A stretch of 64,000 nucleotides of DNA from Tragulus kanchil (GCA_022376925.1 JAIOJX010000032.1:115173979-115237978); one strand, 5' to 3'; counted from the first letter of the stretch, positions 9,534 through 20,026 are shown. Notes: generated by a model not told the origin, from the sequence alone. Numbers and translations: made by a program.

Positions 9534-10800
9534 TGTTACTGGTATTAATCTCCCCCTTCCTCAAAATCTTGTGTATTGATCTTCTTCCTGCTGCCTCCTT
9601 GGAGCAGTCTCTCAGAGCTATCTGAGGTGCTGTCTTCCGGGCTGCAATCCTAATTGTGCCTCAGGTAAAACTCAACTCACAACTCTCAAATTGTTCATCT
9701 TGTTAGTTGACAGGTGCAAGGGCAGAATGGGAGGCCAGTGAAGGGACTGTTGCTTCTGACATTGTCTGCAGGTCTAGGGAAGGCTTCCAGGGAAAGTTGA
9801 GACCAGAATTTTGAGTAGGAATTGACAAGGTGAGAAATATCATTATGTGTAGCTGGGCTTCTCTGGTGGCTCAGATAGTGAAGAATCTGCCCGCGATTGG
9901 TACCCTGGAGAAGGGGATGGCAACCCAGTATCCTTTCCTGGAGAATTCCATCAACAGAGGAGCCTGGCGGTCTGCAGTCTTTGAGGTTACAAAGAATCAA
10001 GACAGGACTGAACAACTAACACTTTTCACTTTCCTAGCAAGATAGAAAGTCATTGGAGGGTTGAAGCTGAAGGCTTACTGATCAGGCTACATTTCCACTG
10101 AATCTTGCTGACTGCTGGGTTGATAATAAACTGGAGGGGTTTATTAAACTACAAATTGGCATTTACCAATTACACCTCCAATGACTGAACAAGGGTATTT
10201 GCCATCTGCCTCTGACGCCTGGGCTGTGACAGCTGCTGACCTTCAACACCCCCTGAGGTTGTTCAGGGTAGAGTAGGCACTCTGTGCTCCAGGGAATCTG
10301 GTGGGGCAGGTCTTTAGATAGGTGGATGCTTTTAGGAACACATTTTATTATCTCAATCCTTGTTTCTCTAAATCTCTTCATCAGGTGACATTAGATCCTT
10401 ATGACTAACCAAAAACCTTTTGTTACTGGTATTGTAGGCCATTCTCTTTTTTAACTTCATGCCACAAGCTCTTTCTTAGTTATTTATTATTTTCATCTAT
10501 CTTTATTCTTTGACATGTGTGGGCCTCCCCTTGCAGTGGTCTCCCTCGCAGCAGATGTGCCCAGAGCACTGGCTCGCAGTTGGACACACCGGTCGTCCAG
10601 CCGCTCCACAGCACATGGGGTCTTCCCGGGCCAGGGATCGAACCGATGCCCCTTGCACTGCAAGGTGGAGTCTTTACCCACTGGACCACCAGAGAAGCCC
10701 TGTTACTGGTATTAATCTCCCCCTTCCTCAAAATCTTGTGTATTGATCTTCTTCCTGCTGCCTCCTTGGAGCAGTCTCTCAGAGCTATCTGAGGTGCTGT

Positions 10801-12975
10801 CTTCCGGGCTGCAATCCTAATTGTGCCTCAGGTAAAACTCAACTCACAACTCTCAAATTGTTCATCTTGTTAGTTGACAGGTGCAAGGGCAGAATGGGGA
10901 GGCCAGTGAAGGGACTGTTGCTTCTGACATTGTCTGCAGGTCTAGGGAAGGCTTCCAGGGAAAGTTGAGACCAGAATTTTGAGTAGGAATTGACAAGGTG
11001 AGAAATATCATTATGTGTTGGAGGTTGGGAGTAAAGTGCCCTAGGAGGAGAACACAGTTTACACAAAGGCCTAGGAGGTGAGAGAAAAGTGTAGTTGGTT
11101 GACATTTATTAGTACAATTAATCCTAGAACAACGTGAGTTTGAACTTTCAGGTGCTCTCATAAGGGTTTGTTTTTTTTTCTCTTTTTTCCCAGTAAATAT
11201 GTACTATTGTTCAATACCTAAGTTGTGTCTGACTCTGTCACCCCACGGATGGAGGCATATCAGGCTTCCCTATCCTTTGTCATTTCCTGGAGTTTGTTCT
11301 TCCCATATCCATTGAGTCGATGATGCTGTCTAACCATCTCATCCTCTGTTGTCCTCTTTTCCTCCTGCCTTCGATCTTTCCCAGCATCAGGATTTTTTCC
11401 AATGAGTTAGTTCTTTGCATCAGGAGCCAAAGTATTGGAGCTTCATCTTTAGCAGCAGTCCTTCCAATGAGTATTCAAGGTTGATTTCCTTTAGGATTGA
11501 CTGGTTTTGATCTCCTTGCTGTCCAAGGGACTCTCGAGAGTCTTCCAGCATCACAGTTCAAAAGCATAAGTTCTTTGGCGCGCAGCCTTCCGTATGGTCC
11601 AACTCTCACGTCCGTACATGACTACGGGAAAAGTCATAGCTTTGACTATACAGACTTTTTAATACACTAAGTTTGTCACAGCTTTTCTTCCAAGGAGCAA
11701 GTCTTTTACTTTCATGACTGCAGTCACTGTCCACAGTGATTTTGGAACCCAAGAAAATAAAATCTGCCACTGTGTCCATTTTTCCCCCATCTATTTGCCA
11801 TAGAGTGAAGGGAACAGATGTCATGGTCTTAGTTATTTCTTTTTTAAGTTTTTTGAATATTGACGTCAGCTTTTTTTCATCTCAGACAAGGTCCTTCCGG
11901 GCTGCAATCCTAATTGTGCCTCAGGTAAAACTCAACTCACAACTCTCAAATTGTTCATCTTGTTAGTTGACAGGTGCAAGGGCAGAATGGGAGGCCAGTG
12001 AAGGGACTGTTGCTTCTGACATTGTCTGCAGGTCTAGGGAAGGCTTCCAGGGAAAGTTGAGACCAGAATTTTGAGTAGGAATTGACAAGGTGAGAAATAT
12101 CATTATGTGTTGGAGGTTGGGAGTAAAGTGCCCTAGGAGGAGAACACAGTTTACACAAAGGCCTAGGAGGTGAGAGAAAAGTGTAGTTGGTTGACATTTA
12201 TTAGTACAATTAATCCTAGAACAACGTGAGTTTGAACTTTCAGGTGCTCTCATAAGGGTTTGTTTTTTTTTCTCTTTTTTCCCAGTAAATATGTACTATT
12301 GTTCAATACCTAAGTTGTGTCTGACTCTGTCACCCCACGGATGGAGGCATATCAGGCTTCCCTATCCTTTGTCATTTCCTGGAGTTTGTTCTTCCCATAT
12401 CCATTGAGTCGATGATGCTGTCTAACCATCTCATCCTCTGTTGTCCTCTTTTCCTCCTGCCTTCGATCTTTCCCAGCATCAGGATTTTTTCCAATGAGTT
12501 AGTTCTTTGCATCAGGAGCCAAAGTATTGGAGCTTCATCTTTAGCAGCAGTCCTTCCAATGAGTATTCAAGGTTGATTTCCTTTAGGATTGACTGGTTTT
12601 GATCTCCTTGCTGTCCAAGGGACTCTCGAGAGTCTTCCAGCATCACAGTTCAAAAGCATAAGTTCTTTGGCGCGCAGCCTTCCGTATGGTCCAACTCTCA
12701 CGTCCGTACATGACTACGGGAAAAGTCATAGCTTTGACTATACAGACTTTTTAATACACTAAGTTTGTCACAGCTTTTCTTCCAAGGAGCAAGTCTTTTA
12801 CTTTCATGACTGCAGTCACTGTCCACAGTGATTTTGGAACCCAAGAAAATAAAATCTGCCACTGTGTCCATTTTTCCCCCATCTATTTGCCATAGAGTGA
12901 AGGGAACAGATGTCATGGTCTTAGTTATTTCTTTTTTTTTTTAAGTTTTTTTGAATATTGACGTCAGCTTTTTCA
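10801..12975. repeat. Tandem duplication 4 (period ~1093)
   Basis: Copy 1 is 10801-~11873 and copy 2 is 11894-~12975, with under 20 bases of filler. At the end of copy 1 a T run has 6 T where copy 2 has 10, and a second run is one T shorter. The G run GGGGA at 10895 is GGGA near the start of copy 2 (11985). Confidence 0.92.
11112..11203 (+). mobile_element. Left part of a Tigger-like DNA transposon remnant
   Basis: Resembles the left end of a Tigger/TcMar nonautonomous element (attaatcctagaacaacgtg, gagtttgaact, then cagtaaatatgtactat). The matching right part (ctgaaccacagatatggagg, gttgttcaagggtta) lies at 16395-16550, so the BovB cluster sits inside this element. The second copy of the left part is at 12204-12298. 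Confidence 0.55.
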
Positions 12976-13118
12976 CTCTCCTCTTTAACCTTCATCAAGA
13001 GGCTCTTTAGTTTCTCTTTGCTTTCTGCCATTAGGGTGGTATCATTTGTATATCTGAGGTTGTTATTTTTCCCTGCAAACTTGATTTCAGTCTGTGAGTC
13101 ATCCAGCCAAGCATTTCT
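12299..13118 (-). mobile_element. BovB LINE, 3' and C-terminal RT-ORF part (antisense)
   Basis: BovB in antisense: the 3' end is at ~12302 (gttcaatacctaagttgtgtc). The - strand frame at 12698-12916 reads the typical BovB segment with WQIDGG, VADFIFLGSKIT and DCSHE. The coding region carries frameshifts, so it is a dead copy. It is interrupted at 13118 by an L1 insertion and resumes at 14174. The duplicated block is at 11206-11873. Confidence 0.9.
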
Positions 13119-14173
13119 TTCTTTCTTTATTTTTTTTTAATTCTTTACTTTAAAGGTTTTACAGAGTTTTGTTGTTCATAGACATGCATGTTCCCAGATC
13201 AGTCATATGCATATCCCTGGTCCCCTCTCCACTCCCAGGTTCCCCTATCCCACCCCTCTGGGCCATCGCACCAAGTCATTGTAAGTACTCCTGTTCTATT
13301 AGCACAACGAAAATAGCTATCTTTTTCACACATGGCAATATAGGTTTCCATGTTACTCCCTCTATGCTTCCCACCCACTATTCATTCCCCACAATGTCCA
13401 TAGGTCTGTTCTCTGCCCATTTTTCCATGAGTTCACTACGTGTGTTATCATGACCATCCTACTAGATTCCATATATGTGTGTTAGTATACTGTACTTGTC
13501 TTTCTGTTTTTGACTTACTTCACTTTTTATGATAGGTTCTAGCTCCAGCCACCTCATTAGGGCTGATTCTTCTGCATTTCTTTTAACAGCTGAGTAGTAT
13601 TGCATTGTATATATGTACCAGAGCTTCTTTATCCATTCATTCGTCAATGGACATCTAGGTTGCTTCCATGTTCTGGCTATTGTATAGAGAGCTGCAATGA
13701 ACATTGGGGTATAGGTGCTTCTTTCAGTTTATTTTTTTTTTAAAGATTTATTTATTTATTTTGGGCGGGGGTCGGGTTGGGGAGGGAGGGGAGCAGGCGG
13801 GCCACTTCTATTGGTCTTTCATTTCTCTATTTTCATCCGTCTTTGTTCTTTGGCTCCTGTGGGCTTCCCATCGCGGTGGCGTCTGTTGTTGCAGAGCGCC
13901 GGCTCTGAGCGCATGCGCTCCAGAGTTCCGGCTCGGTGATTGGACACATCAGTCCAGCCGCTCCGCGGGACGTGGGATCTTCCCAGGCAAGGGCTCGAAC
14001 CGCCGCCCCTTGCACTGCAAGGCGGTGTCCTTACCCACTGGACCACCAAGGGAAGCCCGGTGCTTCTTTCAGTTTTCATTAAATCTGGGTATAAGCCTAA
14101 GAATGGGATTGCTGGGTCGTATGGTGCTTCTATTTTTAGTTTTTTAAGGACTCTCCATACTGTCTTCCATAGA
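13119..14173 (-). mobile_element. 5'-truncated L1 inserted in BovB
   Basis: The 15-base target duplication CAGCCAAGCATTTCT lies at 13104-13118 and 14174-14188. The - strand frame at 13462-13704 is the L1 ORF2 C-terminus (WKQPRCPLTNEWIKK, YYSAVKRN, SEVSQKQKDKY). It is followed at 13130-13460 by an unusual 3' UTR ending acaacaaaactctgtaaa before the A-rich tail. This 3' end differs from the standard ruminant L1 end seen at 49329-49555. A SINE is nested inside at 13731-14058. Confidence 0.9.
13731..14058 (-). mobile_element. CpG-rich tRNA-derived SINE nested in L1
   Basis: The target duplication GGTGCTTCTTTCAGTTT is at 13714-13730 and 14059-14075. In - orientation the element has the full family structure: a tRNA-like head with A- and B-box-like motifs, the GCGCATGCGC palindrome, the gatgaaaat block, a C-rich stretch, then a TAAATAAAT-type tail. 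It is the youngest layer of the nest. Confidence 0.92.
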
Positions 14174-15255
14174 CAGCCAAGCATTTCTCATGATGTCGTC
14201 CACATAGATGTTAAATAAGGAGGGTGATAATATACAGTCTTGAGATACTCTGGCTCTTTAGAACCAGTCCATTGTTCCATGTCCAGTTCTAATTGTTGCT
14301 TCTTGTCTTGCATATAGGTTTTGCAGGAGTCAGGTAAGGTAGTCTGGTATTCCCATCTCATTAAGAGTTTCGCAGTTTGTTGTGATCCACACAGTCAAAG
14401 GATTTAGTATAGTCAATGTAGCTGAAGTAGATGTTTTTCTGGAATTCCCTTGCCTTTTCTATGATCCAACGGATGTTGGCAGTTTGATCTCTGGTTCCTC
14501 TGTCTTTTCTAAATCCAGCTTTGGACATCCAGGAGTTACCAGTTCATATACTGTTGAAACCTTGTTTGAAGAATTTTGAGCATTACCTTGCTAGCATGTA
14601 AAATAAGCAGAATTGTGTGGTAGTTTGAACATTCTTTGGCACTCTCTTATTTGGGAATTGGAATGAAAACTGACTTTTTCCAGTCCTGTGGCCTCTGCTA
14701 AATTTTCTAACTGTTGAGTGCAGCACTTTAACAGCATCATCTTTTAGGATTTGAAGACTCAGCTGGAATTTCATCACCTCTGTTAGCTTTGTTTGTAGTA
14801 TTGCTTCCTAAGGCCCACTTTACTTTACACTCTAGGATATCTGACTCTAGGTGAGTGATTACATCATCGTGGTTATCTGGGTCATTAAGACTATTTTGTA
14901 CATTTCTTCTGGGTATTCTTGCCCCTTCTTAATCTCTTCTGCTTCTGTTAGGTCCTTACTTTTCTTTCCTTTATTGTTTCTTTCCTTTATTATGCCCATC
15001 TTTGCATGAAATGTTCCCTTGGTATCTCTAATTTTCTTGAAGACATCTCTAGTCTTTCCCATTCTGTTGTTCTCTATTTCTTTGGATTGTTCGCTTAAGA
15101 AGACTTTCTTATCTCTCCTTGCTATTCTTTGGAACTCTGCATTCTTTTGAGTATATCTTTCTCTTTCTCCTTTGCTTTTTGCTTCTCAGCTATTTGTAAG
15201 ATCTCCTTATATACCGATTTTGCCTTCTTGCATTTCTTTTTCTTTGGGATGGTTT
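14174..15255 (-). mobile_element. BovB LINE, upstream RT-ORF part (antisense)
   Basis: This is the continuation of the BovB interrupted at 13118. The - strand frame 15416-15622 of the duplicate block carries the RT segment with YFCFTDYTKAFDCVDHNKL, a hallmark of BovB/RTE reverse transcriptase. Stops and frameshifts show decay. The second copy of the block is 15423-16350; the first ~150 bases of that copy differ from this one by many substitutions. Confidence 0.9.
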
Positions 15256-16498
15256 TGGTATCATACTATACATGTTGTATATAAATACATACATAGTGCA
15301 TCATTTGTAGTATTTTGGATCTGAGGATGCTGAACCACAGATATGGAGGGTTGACCATAAAGTTATATGCAGATTATATAGGGATCTCCAATTGTTCAGG
15401 GGATTTTTTCAAGGGTTATTGGGAGTCAGGTAAGGTAGTCTGGTATTCCCATCTCATTAAGAGTTTCAGTTTGTTGTGATCCACACAGTCAAAGGCTTTA
15501 GTATAGTCAGTGAAGCAGAAGTAGATATTATTCTTGAATTTTCTTGCCTTTTCTATGCTCCAACGGATGTTGGCAGTTTGATCTCTGGTTCCTCTGTCTT
15601 TTCTAAATCCAGCTTTGGACATCCAGGAGTTACCAGTTCATATACTGTTGAAACCTTGTTTGAAGAATTTTGAGCATTACCTTGCTAGCATGTAAAATAA
15701 GCAGAATTGTGTGGTAGTTTGAACATTCTTTGGCACTCTCTTATTTGGGAATTGGAATGAAAACTGACTTTTTCCAGTCCTGTGGCCTCTGCTAAATTTT
15801 CTAACTGTTGAGTGCAGCACTTTAACAGCATCATCTTTTAGGATTTGAAGACTCAGCTGGAATTTCATCACCTCTGTTAGCTTTGTTTGTAGTATTGCTT
15901 CCTAAGGCCCACTTTACTTTACACTCTAGGATATCTGACTCTAGGTGAGTGATTACATCATCGTGGTTATCTGGGTCATTAAGACTATTTTGTACATTTC
16001 TTCTGGGTATTCTTGCCCCTTCTTAATCTCTTCTGCTTCTGTTAGGTCCTTACTTTTCTTTCCTTTATTGTTTCTTTCCTTTATTATGCCCATCTTTGCA
16101 TGAAATGTTCCCTTGGTATCTCTAATTTTCTTGAAGACATCTCTAGTCTTTCCCATTCTGTTGTTCTCTATTTCTTTGGATTGTTCGCTTAAGAAGACTT
16201 TCTTATCTCTCCTTGCTATTCTTTGGAACTCTGCATTCTTTTGAGTATATCTTTCTCTTTCTCCTTTGCTTTTTGCTTCTCAGCTATTTGTAAGATCTCC
16301 TTATATACCGATTTTGCCTTCTTGCATTTCTTTTTCTTTGGGATGGTTTTGGTATCATACTATACATGTTGTATATAAATACATACATAGTGCATCATTT
16401 GTAGTATTTTGGATCTGAGGATGCTGAACCACAGATATGGAGGGTTGACCATAAAGTTATATGCAGATTATATAGGGATCTCCAATTGTTCAGGGATT
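14327..16498. repeat. Tandem duplication 5 (period ~1096), within BovB
   Basis: Copy 1 is 14327-~15402 and copy 2 starts at ~15422. Copy 1 skips ~38 bases found in copy 2 (16495-16535) and then ends caagggttattgggag, joining copy 2 through a GGGAG(T) microhomology. Substitutions near the start of copy 2 suggest its consensus was mixed with another BovB copy. Confidence 0.88.
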
Positions 16499-16550
16499 GT
16501 CATCCCAACCCTACCCCTTTATTCGCCACTGTGTTGTTCAAGGGTTATTG
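16356..16550 (+). mobile_element. Right part of the Tigger-like DNA transposon remnant
   Basis: Contains ggatgctgaaccacagatatgg, a ggttgaccataaagttata block and tgttgttcaagggttattg, matching the right half of the element whose left half is at 11112-11203. A partial duplicate is at 15262-15420. From 16551 to 17000 I see no identifiable element apart from an A run at 16881-16894. Confidence 0.5.
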
Positions 16551-16999
16551 GGAGCTTCCCAGGAGGTGGGAGTAGGGGCTGTGTTTTTATTTCCATAGCC
16601 CTAGGGCCAGGTTCTAAAGACCTGCTGATATCACCCTCTCCTCCCCTGTCATTGTGAAGGAGGACAGAAGAATGTCACCTAGGTAAGACTACCTGGGACT
16701 CTGGATCTCATCAACATTCACATCATCAGTGAGCTTGCTTTACTGATTTTCCTCTCTCCTATGTATCTTCACTCCCTCCCTCTTAAGAGATCAATAGGTC
16801 TCTCTCGAATCTCAAGTTCTGTAGTCAGATGTGTCATCCATTGTGCCACTGGCCCCCCTACTGGTCTGTCTCTTATCTTAAAAAAAAAAAAAAAGCCCAA
16901 CCCTTCCTCTCTCCTCTTTCCCACTTACTTCTACAACTATTTTTGTATAATTCTCTTTCCCTTCACAGCCAAACTTCTAAAAATAAGTATCTTTAAAAA

Positions 17000-17345
17000 G
17001 TTGATTTACAATATTGTGCTAGTTTCAGGTGTATAGCAGAGTGATTCTGTTATATTTTTTTTTCTTTTTTTTTCAGATTATTTTCCTTCCCCGCCCTATC
17101 TCTTTCCCCTTTGGTAACCATATGTTTGTTTTCTATGTCTGGGAGTCTGTCTCTGTTTTATATTTTTCAAGATTCCACATATAATTGATGTATACTGTCT
17201 GTGTTTCTCTTCTAACTTACTTACCAGTGTGTGATATTCTCTAGGTCCATGCATGTTGCTGCGGATGGAAATATTTAATTCTTTTTATGGGTGACTAATA
17301 TTTCATTATATATGTATATATATATATATACACACACATACATAT
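17000..17345 (-). mobile_element. Ruminant L1 3'-UTR fragment with TA/CA microsatellite
   Basis: The antisense L1 3' UTR is recognisable from tttcaggtgtatagcagagtg and the ggtaaccatatgtttg and attccacatata blocks. A (TA)n/(CA)n simple repeat at 17304-17356 lies at its right end. Confidence 0.7.
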
Positions 17346-17357
17346 ACATATACACTA

Positions 17358-17619
17358 CATTAAAAATGTGTTTGGCTCCATCAGGTCTTAGTTGTGGCAT
17401 GCAGGATCTTCCTTGCATCATGCAGGAAGATCTTGTTGGGGTGCCTGGGCTCTCTCGCCATGGCACACAGGCTCTGGAGCAGGTGGGCTCTATAGTTGTA
17501 GTGTCCAGGCTTTGTTGTTTCATGTATGTGGTATTTTTAGTTCTCTGAGACAAGGTTCAAACCCATGTCCCTGAATTACAGGGCAGATTTTTAACCACTG
17601 GACCACCAGAGAAGTCCCC
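17358..17619 (-). mobile_element. Old Bov-tA/CHR-type SINE (antisense)
   Basis: The antisense tRNA-type head ends at 17619 (actggaccaccagagaagtcc). Its body contains cttagttgtggcatgcagg. It is diverged, with no clear target duplication. Confidence 0.75.
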
Positions 17620-17647
17620 CACATTTTTTTTTTTAACTTAACATTTT

Positions 17648-17914
17648 TCTTTTAATTTTTATCTTACTTTTTACTTTTACGGAGTTTTGTTGTTTACAGA
17701 TATGTATGATCCCAGATTAGTCATATGTATATCCCCCCCCATCCCACCCCTCCAGGCCGTCGCACAGCACCGCTGCAGGATCCCCTTTTCTCACAGTGCA
17801 ATTACAGTAGCTATTTTTTTCACATATGACAGTATAGGTTTTCATGCTACTTTCTTTACGCCTCCCGCCCACTGTTCATTCCCCACGATGTCCATATGTC
17901 TATTCTCCATGTCT
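17648..17914 (-). mobile_element. Short 5'-truncated L1 with unusual 3' end
   Basis: The target duplication TTAACTTAACATTTT lies at 17633-17647 and 17915-17929. The 267-base insert is the same 3' UTR as the L1 at 13119 (ggagttttgttgtttacag, agattagtcatatgtatat). Confidence 0.85.
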
Positions 17915-18184
17915 TTAACTTAACATTTTATTTCATAAAACTAACATACAAAGTAAAACAGTGTCTGAGAACAAAAAATGATTTTCCAAGTACGTTTTTT
18001 TTCTTTCTAGTTGATTTAATAAATATTTGTTATACTCATACTATGTATGGGGAACTTTGCTATCTTCTTAGAACACACACATATTTGGCATTGCCCCTAC
18101 TTTTAATCTAATGATGGATAATGGCTGTTGGTAATAAGAACAAAACCTTCTATGTTTAACATACATTAACTCTTAAACAAAAGT

Positions 18185-18285
18185 ACTTTAATTTGTCCAC
18201 TTTGTAGATGAGGAGACTGAGGCAAAGAAGAGTTAAATAATTTGCCCTAGTCAGCAAGTCAGACAGCTGGTAAATAGAACAGAAT
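18185..18285 (-). mobile_element. MIR fragment (antisense)
   Basis: The block gtagatgaggagactgaggc followed by gttaaataatttgccc is the antisense MIR core. The stretch from 17930 to 18185 is AT-rich with nothing identifiable. Confidence 0.65.
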
Positions 18286-18324
18286 TTCAAATTTTCAAAT
18301 TTTTTAGTCTCTTAATCATTACAG

Positions 18325-18650
18325 GGCTTCCCTGGTGGTCCAGTGGGTAAGGACACCGCCTTGCAATGCAAGGGGCGTCGGTTCGATCCCTGGCCTGGGA
18401 AGATCCCACGTGCCGCGGAGCGGCTGGACTGATGTGTCCAATTACTGAGCCCCGGCTCTGGAGCGCATGCGCCCAGAGCGGGTGCTCTGCGACAACAGAG
18501 GCCACCGCGAAGGGAGGCCCACAAGAGCCAAAGAACAAAGATGGATGAAAATGGACAAATGAAAGACCAATAGAAGTGGCCCGCCTGCTCCCCTCCCTCC
18601 CCACCCCACCCCCACCAAAATAAGTAAATAAAAAATCTTAAAAAAAAAAA
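18325..18650 (+). mobile_element. CpG-rich tRNA-derived SINE, full length
   Basis: The target duplication ATCATTACAG is at 18315-18324 and 18651-18660. A near-complete + strand copy: GGTTCGATCCC B box, GCGCATGCGC palindrome, gatggatgaaaatgg, C-rich stretch, A-rich tail. It is useful as a reference copy for the family. Confidence 0.93.
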
Positions 18651-18689
18651 ATCATTACAGCACATTTCTTCTCTTAGGTTTTTGTTTGT

Positions 18690-19038
18690 TTAATTTTAGT
18701 TATTGATTTATTTTTGGCTATTTTGGGTTTTCACTGCTGCCCCAGGCTCTTCTCTAGTTGCAGGGAGTGGGGGCTACTCTCCAGTTGAGGTGAGCAGGCT
18801 TCTTCTTGTGGTCACTTCTCTTGTTGTGGAACTTGGGCTCTAGGCCACACGGGCTTCAGTAGTAGTGGCATGTGGGCTCTACAGTTGTGGCTCCGAGGCT
18901 CTAGGGCACAGCCTCAGTAGCTGTGGCTCACGGGCTTCATTGCTCCGCAGCATGTGGGATCTTCCCAGATCGGAGATTAAATTCATGTCTCCTGCATTGG
19001 CAGGCAGACTCTTTACCACTGAGCTACCAGGGAAACCC
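18690..19038 (-). mobile_element. Bov-tA2-type SINE (antisense)
   Basis: Full-length-like antisense element from the A-rich tail (tgatttatttttggc) to the tRNA head (ctttaccactgagctaccagg). A second short antisense SINE fragment follows to 19145. Confidence 0.8.
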
Positions 19039-19149
19039 TTTTGTTTGTTTTTTGGCCATGCCTCATGGTGTGTAGAATCTTAGTTCCCCAACCAGGAATT
19101 GAATCCAGACCCACAGCAGTAAAAGTGCCATCTTAACCACTTGTGCCCT

Positions 19150-19505
19150 GCATGTGTCTATTTGAATTTGTTTTCATCTTTTCCAAGTATTTGCCCAGGA
19201 GTAGGATTGCTGGATTGCATGGGAGCTCTATTTTTAGCTTTTTAAGGAACCCCCATACTGTTTTCCATGATGGCTGCACCAATTTACATTTCCACCAGCA
19301 GTGCAGGAAAGTTCCCTTCTCCGCACACCTACTCCAGCATTTATGGTTGTAGACTTTCTGATAGTGGCCAATCTGACCAGTGTGAGGTGGTACCTCATTA
19401 TAGTTTTGTTTTGCATTTCTCTGGTAACTAGCAATGTTGAGCATCTTTTCATGGGCCTGTTGACTCTCTGGAGAAATGTCTGTTTAAGTCTTCTGCCTGT
19501 TAAAA
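19150..19505 (-). mobile_element. L1 ORF2 fragment (antisense)
   Basis: The - strand frame at 19133-19444 shows the L1 ORF2 C-terminal block ([34 protein letters not shown]). It is truncated at both ends. Its left part is repeated at 20503-20680 by duplication 6. Confidence 0.85.
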
Positions 19506-19708
19506 ACTAGTTATAAAAATTATTTATCAAATTAGTTATATACATTATTATATGGATATATAAATTACATAAAATTTCACTGTATATTGTTTGAAATAAA
19601 ATTGAAATATATGAAAACCCTAAATGAAAAGTAAAATTCTTACACTGATTACCCTGCAGAAGTAACCACTATGAAGAGCTTCTTATGTATCCATGTTAAG
19701 TATTTTCT

Positions 19709-19835
19709 TTTTTTTTTTTAAACTTTTATTTTACTTTTAACTTTTACAGAGTTTTGTTGTTTACAGATACGTATGTTCCCAGATTAGTCATATGAATATC
19801 CCCCCCAACCCACTCCTCCAGGCCGTCACATAGCA
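19709..19835 (-). mobile_element. Very short L1 3' end of the unusual family
   Basis: The target duplication CATGTTAAGTATTTTCT is at 19692-19708 and 19836-19852. The 127-base insert contains the same 3' UTR as 13119 and 17648. The duplicate is near 20885-21010. Confidence 0.85.
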
Positions 19836-19953
19836 CATGTTAAGTATTTTCTATTCATGTATACAAGCATATATATGGCTATACTTTTTTCTTGATAAAT
19901 CCAGTCTTAGGTATGTACCCATTTCAATGCATATCAATCTAACATGTTCTTTT

Positions 19954-20026
19954 TTTTTTTTTTTTTTTCTGTTTGGATGCTAAGTCGTGTCCAACTCTTT
20001 TGTGATCCCATGGGCTGTTCATGGGA
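19954..20026 (-). mobile_element. 73-base BovB 3'-end insertion
   Basis: The target duplication TAACATGTTCTTTT is at 19940-19953 and 20027-20040. The insert is a T run plus the antisense BovB 3' terminus (tgctaagtcgtgtccaac). The duplicate is near 21128-21201. Confidence 0.85.

Larger units (their letters stand above)
8685..11017. repeat. Tandem duplication 3 (period 1166), seamless junction
   Basis: Copy 1 is 8685-9850 and copy 2 is 9851-~11017, abutting with no filler. The copies differ by TCTCCTCGC (9372) against TCTCCCTCGC (10538) and GGGA (9729) against GGGGA (10895). The last ~215 bases of copy 2 are repeated a third time by duplication 4. Confidence 0.93.

Noticed and set aside
13704..14147. 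Open frames of 90-200 residues with words like GIFPGQGSNRRPLHCKAVSLPTGPP, recurring throughout the window
   Set aside because: They are translations of the CpG-rich SINE (tRNA head and B box) in one frame. They appear wherever that SINE sits and in all frames and strands, so they are not genes.
11606..15622. BovB reverse transcriptase as an active gene
   Set aside because: Frameshifts, stops, an L1 insertion in the coding region and truncation leave only short islands of the RT frame.
17304..17356. CRISPR-like or regulatory array
   Set aside because: Simple TA/CA microsatellite inside an L1 3' UTR; the organism is a mammal and no spaced direct repeats exist.
18325..18400. tRNA gene candidates (A- and B-box motifs with a tRNA-like 5' part)
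   Set aside because: The tRNA-like parts are SINE heads with long non-tRNA bodies, A-rich tails and target duplications. No full cloverleaf tRNA gene was seen.
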